Notes: generated by a model not told the origin, from the sequence alone. 45,664 bases of DNA from Smithella sp. PtaU1.Bin162 (GCA_002068015.1 MVRV01000141.1:1-45664), one strand, 5' to 3'; shown: positions 15,298 through 24,332, numbered from the stretch's first letter. A program made the numbers and translations.

Positions 15298-17555
15298 CAG
15301 TTGAATTTATTCCTTTCGGAGAACCTTACTCTAACCTTAGCTCCGACAATCTAAGGCATTATGCGGCGAAAAAGACGCTGGAGCTTTGTGAAAAGAATAA
15401 AGACTTCAAGATAATCGAACTACGACATCTGACCAAAAATGACGGTACAGTTTCCGATCTGATTATCGTCGAATGTATTAATGATCAAGTACCTTCTCAC
15501 AATCCTTATGGTATCAAAAAGCGCGAAAGACTCGCGCTTGTCTTTACTCTTGATAAACTTCCTGAAGTTAGGGCACTTAGGAAAGATTTCCCAAAAGCCC
15601 TTCCTCATCTCAATGATGTACCTTTGGGCAAACCTGCTTCACTGTGCTTATATTTTGAACCATGGAGTGCTGTTGAAATAACCTGGACAGCGCATAAACA
15701 TTTGAGACGAATCCTGTGGTGGTTATCAGAGACAGCAAAAGGAAAACTACATAGGGATGACCAGCCCGTGGAGAGAGTTTATTTTGATAGCCCATACGAA
15801 ATTGTCCTACCGCCGGATTTTGAAAATAGGATTAAAGACCAGTCGCAATCTTTAATATTTGAATTGGTTAAGCAGTCTACTGGTGACTTCAAGGTCATTC
15901 GGGGAATATTCTTTCCAAAAGCAAAAGCAAAAAATATTCCACAACTTGAGATTCTAATGCTCGAATTATCTACCGTTGTGCAACGCAGGACTGAATCTTA
16001 TCGTAAAACACTCGGGCAAATTCATGATCAACTAGAAGAGAGAGGTGCTCCATTTTTGGATCGGCTCAATGCCACGATCCAGGAAAAGTCACATAGTGGA
16101 CTTGTGAAAAACGATTCAACGCGATGTTTACTGATTTTCAGTATTCCGGTAAAGAGCAAACCTGACGGCGTTTCTGAGTCCCACGAATTACATGGGCTGT
16201 TGCTACCTGATGATCTTGCCGGTCTTGGCGAGAAAACTGGAATATTGAAGACACACAACAATAAATATTATCCAGTTCCTTTAATAGGTCAAGCCACACC
16301 TGACTTAAATACAGCGTGGCGCGAGATAGAGTTCATTCCTATAGAAATAAAATTTGCTATCACAAAAAAATTTGCCCGCAATGCTTCTGGTGTGGATGAT
16401 GAAAAATCTGACTTTAAAGGCGTCTTAGCTGGTGTTGGGGCTCTTGGCAGCGCAATGGCTGAACTATGGGCAAAGGAGTCTTGGGGGGAATGGACCTTCA
16501 TTGATACCGATTATATCAAACCTCATAATATTGTGCGGCATGTTGCTAGGGATTTTCATATCGGTAAATTAAAAACTGATGTCGTCAAGGAAATGGTAGA
16601 AATTAATTATTGTTCGGATTATTATTCGGCAAAGGCGGTCAATGACACAATCACAAATTTTGCTAACCCGAAAGTCATGGAGACGATTACAACTGCAACT
16701 CTGCTGGTTGATGCTACCACTACACTTTATAGCCCACGAAAATTGTCTCAGGAAGATAAAGCACCTCGGGCTGTGTCAGTCTTCTTGACCCCCTCTGGCC
16801 AAAGTTCGGTTCTTTTGCTTGAAGATGCTGATCGATCGGTACGGCTTGATGCCTTAGAGGCTCAGTATTATAATTCCATAATAAATTCTGACTGGGGTGC
16901 GAATCATTTAGATGGACATCATGGTACGCTATGGGTCGGTGCGGGATGTCGCGACATATCTGCTATCATTTCAAATGAGGCCATCCAACTTCATGCAGCA
17001 ACATTGGCACGACAGATCCGGTTACTTAAAGATAAGCCTGAATCGTGTATCCGGATTTGGTCTAGCAATTTTGAAACAGGGGCATTGGCTGTGCACGAAA
17101 TTATGGTGCAACCATCATTATGCTGCTGTTGCGGAGATTGGCAAGTGATTTGGGATAATGGTGTTAAGAAGCAGCTTTGTGAAATGCGGGATACACAACT
17201 CCCATGTGAGACCGGAGGTATCATTCTTGGTTATGTTGACCAAAAGCTCAAACACATTTATGTTGTGGATGTCTTAAAAGCGCCACTTGATAGTGAAGCA
17301 GATCGCACTGGTTTCACAAGAGGTACCGAGGGCTTAGCCGTTGTTCTGGGGAAAGTTAGGCGACGTACAGCCAATATTGTGGATTATATAGGCGAATGGC
17401 ACTCACACCCGCCACTTACTTCAGCCTCACCAAGTTCAATAGATCGTTCTCTTATAAAACAACTTGCGGACGCATTGGCGCTCGACGGGCAGCCTGCCTT
17501 GATGGTCATAGTAGGTGCAGCTGGTGATATATCTCTTTCAGTAAAGGAGGGCTAA
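15294..17555 (+). CDS. E2-like / E1 (ThiF-type) / JAB (JAMM) triple-domain conjugation protein
   Basis: The 753-residue protein joins three ubiquitin-pathway domains. Residues about 1-165 are E2-like, with candidate catalytic Cys118 in PASLCLYFEPW and a following WWL helix. Residues about 375-600 are an E1/ThiF adenylation domain with GVGALGS (380-386), Asp404 and Asp406, HNIVRH (Asn412, Arg415) and candidate catalytic Cys552 in GAGCRD. A CCCC cluster (610-613) precedes the JAB domain (about 630-750), whose JAMM residues are all present: Glu639, HSHP (His703, His705) and Asp717. Residues 165-370 are unassigned. It could activate, transfer and remove a modifier in one chain. No modifier gene is visible nearby. 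Confidence 0.85.
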   Translation: MTVEFIPFGEPYSNLSSDNLRHYAAKKTLELCEKNKDFKIIELRHLTKNDGTVSDLIIVECINDQVPSHNPYGIKKRERLALVFTLDKLPEVRALRKDFPKALPHLNDVPLGKPASLCLYFEPWSAVEITWTAHKHLRRILWWLSETAKGKLHRDDQPVERVYFDSPYEIVLPPDFENRIKDQSQSLIFELVKQSTGDFKVIRGIFFPKAKAKNIPQLEILMLELSTVVQRRTESYRKTLGQIHDQLEERGAPFLDRLNATIQEKSHSGLVKNDSTRCLLIFSIPVKSKPDGVSESHELHGLLLPDDLAGLGEKTGILKTHNNKYYPVPLIGQATPDLNTAWREIEFIPIEIKFAITKKFARNASGVDDEKSDFKGVLAGVGALGSAMAELWAKESWGEWTFIDTDYIKPHNIVRHVARDFHIGKLKTDVVKEMVEINYCSDYYSAKAVNDTITNFANPKVMETITTATLLVDATTTLYSPRKLSQEDKAPRAVSVFLTPSGQSSVLLLEDADRSVRLDALEAQYYNSIINSDWGANHLDGHHGTLWVGAGCRDISAIISNEAIQLHAATLARQIRLLKDKPESCIRIWSSNFETGALAVHEIMVQPSLCCCCGDWQVIWDNGVKKQLCEMRDTQLPCETGGIILGYVDQKLKHIYVVDVLKAPLDSEADRTGFTRGTEGLAVVLGKVRRRTANIVDYIGEWHSHPPLTSASPSSIDRSLIKQLADALALDGQPALMVIVGAAGDISLSVKEG

Positions 17556-18671
17556 ATGAATGGTAATAGCAAATCCGAGCGTTATCTAGTGCTGTCCGAC
17601 ATGCATTTTGGAACAGAAGAAGTATCTCTCAATGATCCTGGCGTTGTCGATGAGCTTTGTAGATACATATCTGTTAATAAGCCTTGGAAGGCGATAATTT
17701 TTTCCGGCGATTTACTCGACCTTAATCTTGCCACATTAACCACGGCGCTTGAAGGCAGTAATTCTACTGGCAAGCGTTTGTTGGGATTCAGGGAATTTAT
17801 AAAACATGTTTTAGATAGACTCGGTGATTCCGTATCAGTTGAAAATTGGATTTATATTCCTGGTAATCATGATTATTGGGTGTGGAACACACTATCAACT
17901 CAAGTTGCTTGCTTGTCAGTCCTATCCAGCGGTAGTTGTATGGGCACAATACCGCCCCCACTCATGCAATATAAATGGCAAGGCAATACTGCCTTTATTT
18001 CTGGCGTTTTCCCATCTAGCGTCCGAGACAGTGTGATTGTGGAATATCCAGACCATGTCATAACATACAATGGGGGCAATATTATTATCACTCATGGCCA
18101 TTATTTTGATTGGTCGCAAACCGAATTTGAAGATATCTGCAAATCCCTTAAAGATTGTAAAGACCAGAAAGATGCAGTACGAAGAATTTTTATTCAGACT
18201 GCGCAATATCAGGCGGTTGCAAATGCAGTATCTTTTACGTCACGCACGCGCAGATTTATTGATTTGTTGTTTGGACCAGGCAACTTCAAAGACAAAATAA
18301 TAAAATTTTTTAAAAATTTATTCAACAATGCTTCTGCTGTATTTAACAGTTCTATGCGTAACAAAACGATTGACACCAAACAATTGATGTTTATCGAATA
18401 TTATTTGAAATATTTCCGAAACTACGAAGCTGAACCGCCCACATACTTCATCTTCGGGCATACTCACAAGCAAGGTAGCGCATCCACCAAAGATATTCCT
18501 GCCGTAGAAAAGATTTATAAGGGTAAGGATATTCGTGTATTTAATGTCGGATCTTTTTTAGCTGACGAAAAATATTTGGCGTCCTTCCTGACAGTGGAAA
18601 TTACGTCAGGAGAAGAGCCGAAAATATCACTACTAAATATTTCAAAAGATTATAAGGTAATGCAGACCTAA
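17556..18671 (+). CDS. calcineurin-like metallophosphoesterase of the conjugation operon
   Basis: The 371-residue protein has the complete metal set in order: LSDMHFG (Asp15, His17), FSGDLLDL, PGNHDYW, THGHYFDW and FGHTHKQG. It starts immediately after the stop of the E2-E1-JAB gene, which contains a GGAGG ribosome site, so the three genes form one operon. A basic helical insertion (about residues 230-275, KDKIIKFFKNLFNN) is unusual and could touch membrane or nucleic acid. Substrate unknown; cyclic nucleotide, DNA or phosphoprotein cleavage are all possible. Confidence 0.82.
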   Translation: MNGNSKSERYLVLSDMHFGTEEVSLNDPGVVDELCRYISVNKPWKAIIFSGDLLDLNLATLTTALEGSNSTGKRLLGFREFIKHVLDRLGDSVSVENWIYIPGNHDYWVWNTLSTQVACLSVLSSGSCMGTIPPPLMQYKWQGNTAFISGVFPSSVRDSVIVEYPDHVITYNGGNIIITHGHYFDWSQTEFEDICKSLKDCKDQKDAVRRIFIQTAQYQAVANAVSFTSRTRRFIDLLFGPGNFKDKIIKFFKNLFNNASAVFNSSMRNKTIDTKQLMFIEYYLKYFRNYEAEPPTYFIFGHTHKQGSASTKDIPAVEKIYKGKDIRVFNVGSFLADEKYLASFLTVEITSGEEPKISLLNISKDYKVMQT

Positions 18672-18866
18672 AAAATATTAGATTTATAAGGGTAACCCCA
18701 ACCTTGGGTAAAAAAACTTAACATACATGAAAAAATCATCCCAAAAATGATTTGCATGGTACTTGACCGTTTGAATATTTAAATATATTCTCATACGTCT
18801 ACTATAAGGCAACATTTTAGATGCAATTCAAATATATTGTTGTTTTATGTTTATTATTTTGCTAAA

Positions 18867-19655
18867 ATGCTTATCATGAGTTTACATAATGGATCGAAAA
18901 TAAATAAACTAATATCGGAATGGCCTAAAGGCACCGTTTCGACGGTAAAGTATCTCCAGTCCCGCGGCTTCAGCCGTAACCTGCTCAATAAATATAAAAA
19001 CAGCAAATGGCTAGCTCCCCTTGGCCACGGCGCATATACTCTTTTCAACGACAGGGTGGAATGGATGGGGGCTCTTTATCCACTCCAGGCGCAGCTTGAT
19101 CTTGACCTGCATGTCGGCGGGAAGACGGCTCTTGAACTGAAAGGATACGCTCACTATCTGACCGATAAGATAAAAACTGTTTTCCTTTACGGGCACCCGG
19201 CGATCAAATTGCCGACCTGGTTCAAGAAACACGACTGGGGCGTCGAAATTATATACGCGATGACCAACCTGTTTCCCAACGGGTACAATGAAGGGTTAAG
19301 CGAATACAGGGGAAGGGATTATACGGTAAGGATATCGGCCCCTGAACGGGCGGCGATGGAAATGCTCTATCATGTGCCAAGCAAAGTAAGTTTTGAGGAG
19401 GCTTTGTTAGTCATGGAAAACCTCAGCAGTCTCCGTCCTTTGCTGGTTCAAAACCTCCTTCTGAACTGTAATTCCGTCAAGGTGCGAAGGCTCTTCATGT
19501 ATATAGCGGAAAAGCATGCATATCCATGGGTGGAACAGGTTGATACTTCGAAAGTCGCTTTTGGACAGGGAAACAGAAGCATCGTTGTGCACGGAGCACT
19601 GGACAAGAAATATAAAATAACCGTTCCTCGGAGTAGTGTGGAGGAATCGATTTGA
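18867..19655 (+). CDS. AbiEi-type antitoxin of a type IV toxin-antitoxin pair
   Basis: The 262-residue protein begins with a winged-helix domain (KINKLISEWPKGTVSTVKYL, then SRGFSRNLLNKY and WLAPLGHGAYTL), the usual AbiEi N-terminus. This is followed by the longer C-terminal domain (VGGKTALELKGYAHYL, then RISAPERAAMEMLYHVP). AbiEi represses its own promoter and opposes the AbiEii nucleotidyltransferase. The gene overlaps its partner by four bases. I use the ATG at 18867; an ATG three codons later is equally possible. The first of two similar modules in tandem. Confidence 0.82.
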   Translation: MLIMSLHNGSKINKLISEWPKGTVSTVKYLQSRGFSRNLLNKYKNSKWLAPLGHGAYTLFNDRVEWMGALYPLQAQLDLDLHVGGKTALELKGYAHYLTDKIKTVFLYGHPAIKLPTWFKKHDWGVEIIYAMTNLFPNGYNEGLSEYRGRDYTVRISAPERAAMEMLYHVPSKVSFEEALLVMENLSSLRPLLVQNLLLNCNSVKVRRLFMYIAEKHAYPWVEQVDTSKVAFGQGNRSIVVHGALDKKYKITVPRSSVEESI

Positions 19656-20572
19656 GAGATTCCGTCTATTATAAACAGGCAGAGTTGTTGCTGAGAATAT
19701 TGCCGATCATCAATACGGAGGTTGATTTTGCGTTGAAGGGAGGGACGGCGATCAACTTTTTTGTTCGTGACATGCCGCGGCTTTCGGTCGACATCGATCT
19801 GACTTACCTCCCGATGAGTGAACGCGAAACAGCCCTTGAGGGCATAAGTAAATCCTTGCTCGCCATATCCGGGAAGATCAAGAAGATGTTTCCGGACAGT
19901 CAGATATCCTCGAAGAAGATTCATCCTTCTGATTCGTTGAGTGGGTTGATCATCCGTAGGGGCGATGCCACTATCAAAATAGAACCCAACCTTATCTTGC
20001 GGGGTTTCATTTTTGCTCCGCAGGTGAGAAGTTTCTCAAAGAAAGCGCAAGATATGTTTGAAACTGCCGTCAGCATGAAGATACTCTCTGAGGCTGAACT
20101 TTACGGAGGCAAAATTTGCGCCGCCTTGGACAGGCAGCATCCCAGAGACCTGTTTGATGTTAAATTTCTCCTGGATAGCGGGGGATTCAAGGAGCAAACG
20201 AGAAAGGCCTTCATTGTTCACCTGATCAGCCACCCTCGGCCCATGGTAGAACTATTGAATCCCAACTTTATTGATACCAGGGATATCTATGAAAAAGACT
20301 TAAAGGATATGATGCTGGAAAAGGTTGAATATGAGGAACTCGTTGAAACAAGAAATCGACTGGTCCAGGTGATCATAAATTCCTTGACGCCGGAGGAAAA
20401 AAATTTTGTTCTTTCCGTGAAACGTGGCGAGCCGGCATGGGGTCTGCTTGGGCTGGACGGAGTTGAAAATTTACCGGCCGTCAAATGGAAAGTCCTCAAC
20501 ATTAAGAACATGCATCCGACGAAACACAAGAAGGCTTTCGAAAAGTTGAGGGTCTTCTTCTTTGATCGGTAA
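19652..20572 (+). CDS. AbiEii/AbiGii-type nucleotidyltransferase toxin
   Basis: The 306-residue protein starts with TTG inside the antitoxin stop region. It has the fold signature FALKGGTAINFF and SVDIDLTYL, that is GG with a DxD metal pair, as in MNT-fold AbiEii toxins, and the conserved ELYGGKICAALDRQHPRDLFDVKF helix. Such proteins transfer nucleotides to tRNA or other targets, halting growth during phage infection. The length is normal. It is coupled to the preceding antitoxin. Confidence 0.85.
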   Translation: MRDSVYYKQAELLLRILPIINTEVDFALKGGTAINFFVRDMPRLSVDIDLTYLPMSERETALEGISKSLLAISGKIKKMFPDSQISSKKIHPSDSLSGLIIRRGDATIKIEPNLILRGFIFAPQVRSFSKKAQDMFETAVSMKILSEAELYGGKICAALDRQHPRDLFDVKFLLDSGGFKEQTRKAFIVHLISHPRPMVELLNPNFIDTRDIYEKDLKDMMLEKVEYEELVETRNRLVQVIINSLTPEEKNFVLSVKRGEPAWGLLGLDGVENLPAVKWKVLNIKNMHPTKHKKAFEKLRVFFFDR

Positions 20573-20962
20573 TATCTAAATAAAATAAATATCTTATGTT
20601 TACTAACCTACGTTATACGAACTAAAAAGCACTGTTGTCCATTTTTAATGGGTGATTTTACTTATGAACCACTTTCTTTATACAAAGGATATTTTTATTG
20701 GAGACGCGCCTATTTATCCAGAGAGCTTGTAGACTCCCCATATGCCAAGCAATCCACCAGTAGTACTACCTAGCAATGAAACGTAAATTGAGTCAGCACC
20801 GAACAACATAGGTGCAGACCCTCCTGCTATGGAGCCTATTTCACTAATAGATATATTTTCAGCAGACGCTGAAAGTGTTATGTATAGTGAAAATTGTGCT
20901 TGACGATTAGTAATTTTCACTATAATCTATACCTCCAGCAAACGCTGAAAGGTTGTTTATCG
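20573..20962. promoter_or_regulatory. 390-bp gap with promoter, operator-like inverted repeat and direct repeats
   Basis: TATAGTGAAAATT (20883-20895) pairs perfectly with AATTTTCACTATA (20912-20924), and a TATAAT (20921-20926) overlaps its right arm. An imperfect TTGACG lies at 20900. The near-identical direct repeats AGCAGACGCTGAAAG (20861-20875) and AGCAAACGCTGAAAG (20937-20951) flank it. AbiEi proteins are known to bind inverted repeats in their own promoters, so this is a likely autoregulatory operator. A minus-strand frame at 20714-20920 is described separately. Confidence 0.6.
20714..20920 (-). CDS. possible small glycine-rich membrane protein (doubtful)
   Basis: A 68-codon frame encodes a product ending with two hydrophobic glycine-rich segments (GSIAGGSAPMLFG and LLGSTTGGLLGIWGVYKL). 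It begins inside the operator-like repeat of the divergent AbiEi-like gene and shows no good ribosome site. It could be a real small membrane peptide sharing that control region, or chance. I cannot name a family. Confidence 0.25.
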   Translation of the reverse strand: MKITNRQAQFSLYITLSASAENISISEIGSIAGGSAPMLFGADSIYVSLLGSTTGGLLGIWGVYKLSG

Positions 20963-22018
20963 ATGAAAGTGAATGAGAAAAATATATTGGAAGCGGTTGA
21001 AAAAGCCTTAAGAGCTTGCCTGCAACGAGCCCCTTTTCTGGAGATCGAGTCTCTGGAAAGAGAAGTCAAGGTCGGTGATGTATGTATTGATATCGTCGCC
21101 ACGGTGCGAATAGCAAAGCAACGGCAACGTCTAGCGCTTACAGTTAAGAACAACGGTCAGCCCCGAGTTGCCCGCGCCGCAGCCTACCAGCTCGCCCGTG
21201 TTCAGGAGGAGTCTGATCTATACGGTGTGTTTGCGGCCCCATATATCTCACCCCAGACGGCCGAAATATGTGTTAAAGAGAAAATTGGGTATTTGGATCT
21301 TGCCGGAAATTGCCGACTGACCTTTGGCCAACTCTATATCGAACAGGAAGGCAAACCAAATCCTTTTGCTGAAAAGCGGGATTTGCGTTCCCTCTATTCC
21401 CCAAAAGCGGCGCGAGTCTTACGTGTCCTCCTTGCTGATCCTAAAAAGCCATGGAGGGTCCAAGCATTGGCAGAAGAGGCGAAAGTTAGTTTGGGGCAGG
21501 TTTCCAATGTCAAGAGCCTTCTGGAAAATCGCGAGTGGCTTAAAAGTTCCGATACCGGGTTGCTGCTCAAGGATCCGGAAAGTCTTCTATCTGAGTGGTC
21601 TGAAAACTTCAACTCCAGGAAAAATATAGCCAGAAACTACTACACACTGAGAAGTATTGCCGAGATGGAGGCTGACCTGGCTAAGACCTGCGAAGGGGAA
21701 GGAACAGCATATGCTTTAACCGGGTTTTCCGGTGCGGCTCGATATGCCCCTTCTGTTCGCTACCAGCGGGTCATGGCATATGTGTCACGGGATGTGGAAC
21801 GTATTGCGAAAATTCTCTCTTTGAAGGAAGTGGCCAGCGGTGCCAATGTCTCCCTCTTTACCCCCTATGACGAAGGCGTCTTGTATGGCACGCGACAAAT
21901 TGACGGGATTTGTATAGCATCACCGGTACAGATTTACCTCGATCTACTCGGCGTGAAGGGTCGGGGTGAGGAAGCGGCTAAGGCAATATTGGACGAGGTG
22001 ATCAGGCGCTCATGGTGA
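20963..22018 (+). CDS. AbiEi-like winged-helix antitoxin/regulator, second module
   Basis: The 351-residue protein has an N-terminal endonuclease-like region (IDIVATVRIAKQRQRLALTVKNNGQPRVARAA in two parts, then YGVFAAPYISPQTAEICVKE, IGYLDLAGNCRLTF). A winged-helix segment follows (AARVLRVLLADPKKPWRVQ, LAEEAKVSLGQVSNVKSLLE). This combination is common in AbiEi-type regulators paired with nucleotidyltransferases. I chose the ATG at 20963 with AAAGG upstream. It overlaps the next gene by seven bases. The operator-like repeat upstream fits autoregulation. Confidence 0.75.
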   Translation: MKVNEKNILEAVEKALRACLQRAPFLEIESLEREVKVGDVCIDIVATVRIAKQRQRLALTVKNNGQPRVARAAAYQLARVQEESDLYGVFAAPYISPQTAEICVKEKIGYLDLAGNCRLTFGQLYIEQEGKPNPFAEKRDLRSLYSPKAARVLRVLLADPKKPWRVQALAEEAKVSLGQVSNVKSLLENREWLKSSDTGLLLKDPESLLSEWSENFNSRKNIARNYYTLRSIAEMEADLAKTCEGEGTAYALTGFSGAARYAPSVRYQRVMAYVSRDVERIAKILSLKEVASGANVSLFTPYDEGVLYGTRQIDGICIASPVQIYLDLLGVKGRGEEAAKAILDEVIRRSW

Positions 22019-22842
22019 CACGCAAAGATTATACGGCTGATGCGGTAGAAGCGGCAAAATCGGTATTGATCGAATTGTCGCACCTTCTAGGTGAGTATCG
22101 GGACAATATCGTGCTCATTGGTGGCTGGGTACCGGAACTTTTGATTCCTCAGGAACCGCGGCCCCATGTGGGAAGCATGGATATCGATCTCGCCCTGAAC
22201 CATTTGAAAATCCAGGAAGAGGGCTACAAACTGATTGAGGAGTTGCTTACTTCGCGCGGTTATTACCGCGAGGAGGGAAAGCAGCCCTTTATCTTTTTCC
22301 GCGATGTGCCACTACATGGTTCGGTTATAAAAGTGGAAGTTGATCTTCTATCCGGCGAATATGAGGGTACCGGCAAGAAGCATCGCACCCAAGTGGTACA
22401 GGGAATGAAGGCACGCAAGGCACGAGGCTGTGATTTGGCCTTTGAAATGGTAAGCGAAGTATCCGTAGAGGGGAAAATTCCGGGTGGTGGTCTGGACCGA
22501 GTGACTATAAGAGTCGCTTCGATTGTCCCGTTCCTGGTCATGAAGGGAATGGCGCTGGATGATCGACTCAAGGAGAAGGACGCTTGGGATATTTACTACT
22601 GCCTTCTTGCCTACCCTGGCGGGATCGACACACTTACGAAGGAATTCCGGCCCCACCTGTCCCATGGTTTGGTTCAGGAAGGACTCGCAAAAATCGCCAA
22701 GCACTTTTCCTCTATCGAAGCACTCGGACCTAAGTTCGTTGCTGATTTTGAAGAAGCTGATGATCAGGAAGAGGTGGAGCGAATCACTCGTGACGCCTTC
22801 GAACGGATAAATGCCTTCTTAAAAAGACTGGGGATTGTATAA
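22012..22842 (+). CDS. nucleotidyltransferase toxin-like protein, second module
   Basis: The 276-residue protein has VLIGGWVPELL followed by GSMDIDLALN, the GG and DxD elements of the MNT fold used by AbiEii-like toxins. Downstream it has the KAVLV-type metal and helical elements (IVPFLVMKGMALDDRLKEKDAWDIYYC), also family-like. The start overlaps the partner stop, so expression is coupled. It is diverged from the 19652 toxin, so the tandem modules are not a recent duplication. Confidence 0.75.
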   Translation: MVTRKDYTADAVEAAKSVLIELSHLLGEYRDNIVLIGGWVPELLIPQEPRPHVGSMDIDLALNHLKIQEEGYKLIEELLTSRGYYREEGKQPFIFFRDVPLHGSVIKVEVDLLSGEYEGTGKKHRTQVVQGMKARKARGCDLAFEMVSEVSVEGKIPGGGLDRVTIRVASIVPFLVMKGMALDDRLKEKDAWDIYYCLLAYPGGIDTLTKEFRPHLSHGLVQEGLAKIAKHFSSIEALGPKFVADFEEADDQEEVERITRDAFERINAFLKRLGIV

Positions 22843-23003
22843 AACTGAAATATTCCGGGGGCAAAATTATCAACGAAGAGCACACCGTCAACAAAAGGAT
22901 GTCGGTAAATTCCTTCCCTTACGGCCGTCATTGAATGGTTAACGATTTCGGATAAAAGAAAACATGCATGTAAAAAAGTCCAAACACTTACAGATACAAA
23001 AAA

Positions 23004-23035
23004 GAGCCGTCCCGCCATAGAGAATGAGACGGCTC
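23004..23035 (-). terminator. terminator after HU
   Basis: GAGCCGTC (23004-23011) and GACGGCTC (23028-23035) form an eight-pair stem. On the minus strand it is followed by a run of T, so it ends HU transcription; on the plus strand there is no T-run. Confidence 0.75.
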
Positions 23036-23070
23036 ATGGAGGATGTTCAAATATTCTGTGTGATCACTCC

Positions 23071-23340
23071 CTATTTTACTGCGTCCTTCAATCCCTTCCC
23101 GGCTTTAAATACGGGAACCTTCTTTGCGGCAATCTTAATTGCTTCGCCTGTCTGAGGGTTTCTACCTTTGCGGGCTTTTCTCTTGCTGACACCAAATGTG
23201 CCAAATCCCACAAGTGTAACGGCATCACCTTTTTTAAGTGCCTTCTGGATTGCTGTAATTGTTGCGTCTACTGCCAGTCCTGCTTCTTTCTTGCTGCAGG
23301 TAACCTTTGCCACTTCATCGATCAATTCTGCTTTGTTCAT
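23071..23340 (-). CDS. hup: HU-type DNA-binding protein
   Basis: The 89-residue protein is a full-length [15 protein letters not shown], the [21 protein letters not shown] arm and the tail [17 protein letters not shown] bends and compacts DNA. The gene has a strong GGAGG ribosome site and a terminator. The last 14 codons closely match the last 14 of the acyl-ACP thioesterase at 39.4 kb, described in the findings. The insertion of an HU gene between toxin modules suggests it travels with the element. Confidence 0.93.
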   Translation of the reverse strand: MNKAELIDEVAKVTCSKKEAGLAVDATITAIQKALKKGDAVTLVGFGTFGVSKRKARKGRNPQTGEAIKIAAKKVPVFKAGKGLKDAVK

Positions 23341-23366
23341 TATTTACCCTCCTTTTTTTATTATTA

Positions 23367-23666
23367 TCATATAGATGGATCTCTATACATCCTCGTTGGC
23401 CACAAATCAATCCGAATCACTGTGATTTCATCATCGATGTCTGAACTCTCTTCATTTCTTCCAACAATTCTTTTTTGGAAATTATTCCCTGCGAATGGAT
23501 TAAAGCTGCCCGTGATTACCGTTTCCTTATCATCAATCACCATAGTATTGCTGTGGGCGATTGAATGTACGGAATCAATATAGGTGGGGATATCGGCATT
23601 AGAGATAAAAGTAGTAGAAGAGTATCTCTTCAATCCACCTGTATGTTTCTGTACGAATATTTCCAA
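23367..23666 (-). pseudogene. fragment of a phospholipase D-type nuclease
   Basis: The 99-codon frame contains NADIPTYIDSVHSIAHSNTMVIDDKETVITGSFNPF, which resembles the second HKD region of PLD-family nucleases of the Nuc type, in which the sequence is normally HNKxMIID. Here the catalytic Lys appears as Asn (HSNTMVID). Only this part is present and the tail does not match, so I call it a decayed remnant. The normal N-terminal half is absent. Confidence 0.45.
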
Positions 23667-23674
23667 TGATTCAA

Positions 23675-23971
23675 TTATGCCGCAACAAATTTTATCTCTA
23701 CCCGCGTCCCGGTTACTTCGGCGATCTTTTCCAGGGTTTTGAGTGTAAACCCCTAGTACTCACCGCTTTCCAGCCGGGAGATAGCCTGCTGGCTGGTACC
23801 CATAAGCTTTGCTAATTGCAACTGCGACAAACTTTTCTTTTCGCGCAACTTTGCTATCTTCATGGCCAATATAAGCGCCTGCCGCTCTTCCTGATAGTGA
23901 GCTTTGAATTCCTGGTCCTTCATGTCTTCTTTTAATCTACTTTGAAATGTACGAATTTTACTATTTTTCAT
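23675..23971 (-). pseudogene. HigA-type antitoxin interrupted by one amber codon
   Basis: The XRE helix-turn-helix (LSQLQLAKLMGTSQQAISRL) reads on to GEY, meets TAG at 23753-23755, then continues in the same frame as GFTLKTLEKIAEVTGTRVEIKF to a stop at 23675. This is the normal family C-terminus, so a single nonsense change splits the gene. The start ATG overlaps the broken toxin gene. The truncated protein keeps the DNA-binding helix and could still act as a repressor. Confidence 0.8.
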
Positions 23972-24332
23972 GTTGTCCCTCCTGTTGGAAAGCGTCGTAA
24001 CCAATCCTCCATACGCTTTTCTGCCAACTCCATGTCCTTTTCTTTTAGCTGCTGCGTTTTTTTAGAGAAAGCATGTGCCAATACAATGTTATTACGAAAG
24101 TGGAAGAAATAGAGAATGCGTTACTGATTCGAGCTTTGTTGTATTCTCAATTCTCTAATTTCCCCCTGACAATGTCAGCATAGGGTCTCTTCAGATGCGG
24201 TCTGTGCTCTTCCAGAAGTGCTGGGTGCGCGGCCACCTTCGCCCGTGACTTATTATCCAGATTATCCAGAAAATCATCAATAGGCGAATCGCCCTGGGTG
24301 TTTGTGTAAAATACAAGATTATACAAGCACAC
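23968..24332 (-). pseudogene. HigB/RelE-type toxin broken by frameshift and stop
   Basis: The N-terminal part (YNLVFYTNTQGDSPIDDFLDNL to KRPYADIVRGKL) is typical of RelE/HigB toxins. One base is then missing near 24150, after which the frame continues ELRIQQSSNQ, hits TAA where Tyr is expected, and continues RILYFFHFRNNIVLAHAF to the stop that overlaps higA. With two lesions the toxin is inactive. Loss of toxin would have relaxed selection on the antitoxin, which has its own nonsense codon. Confidence 0.8.
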
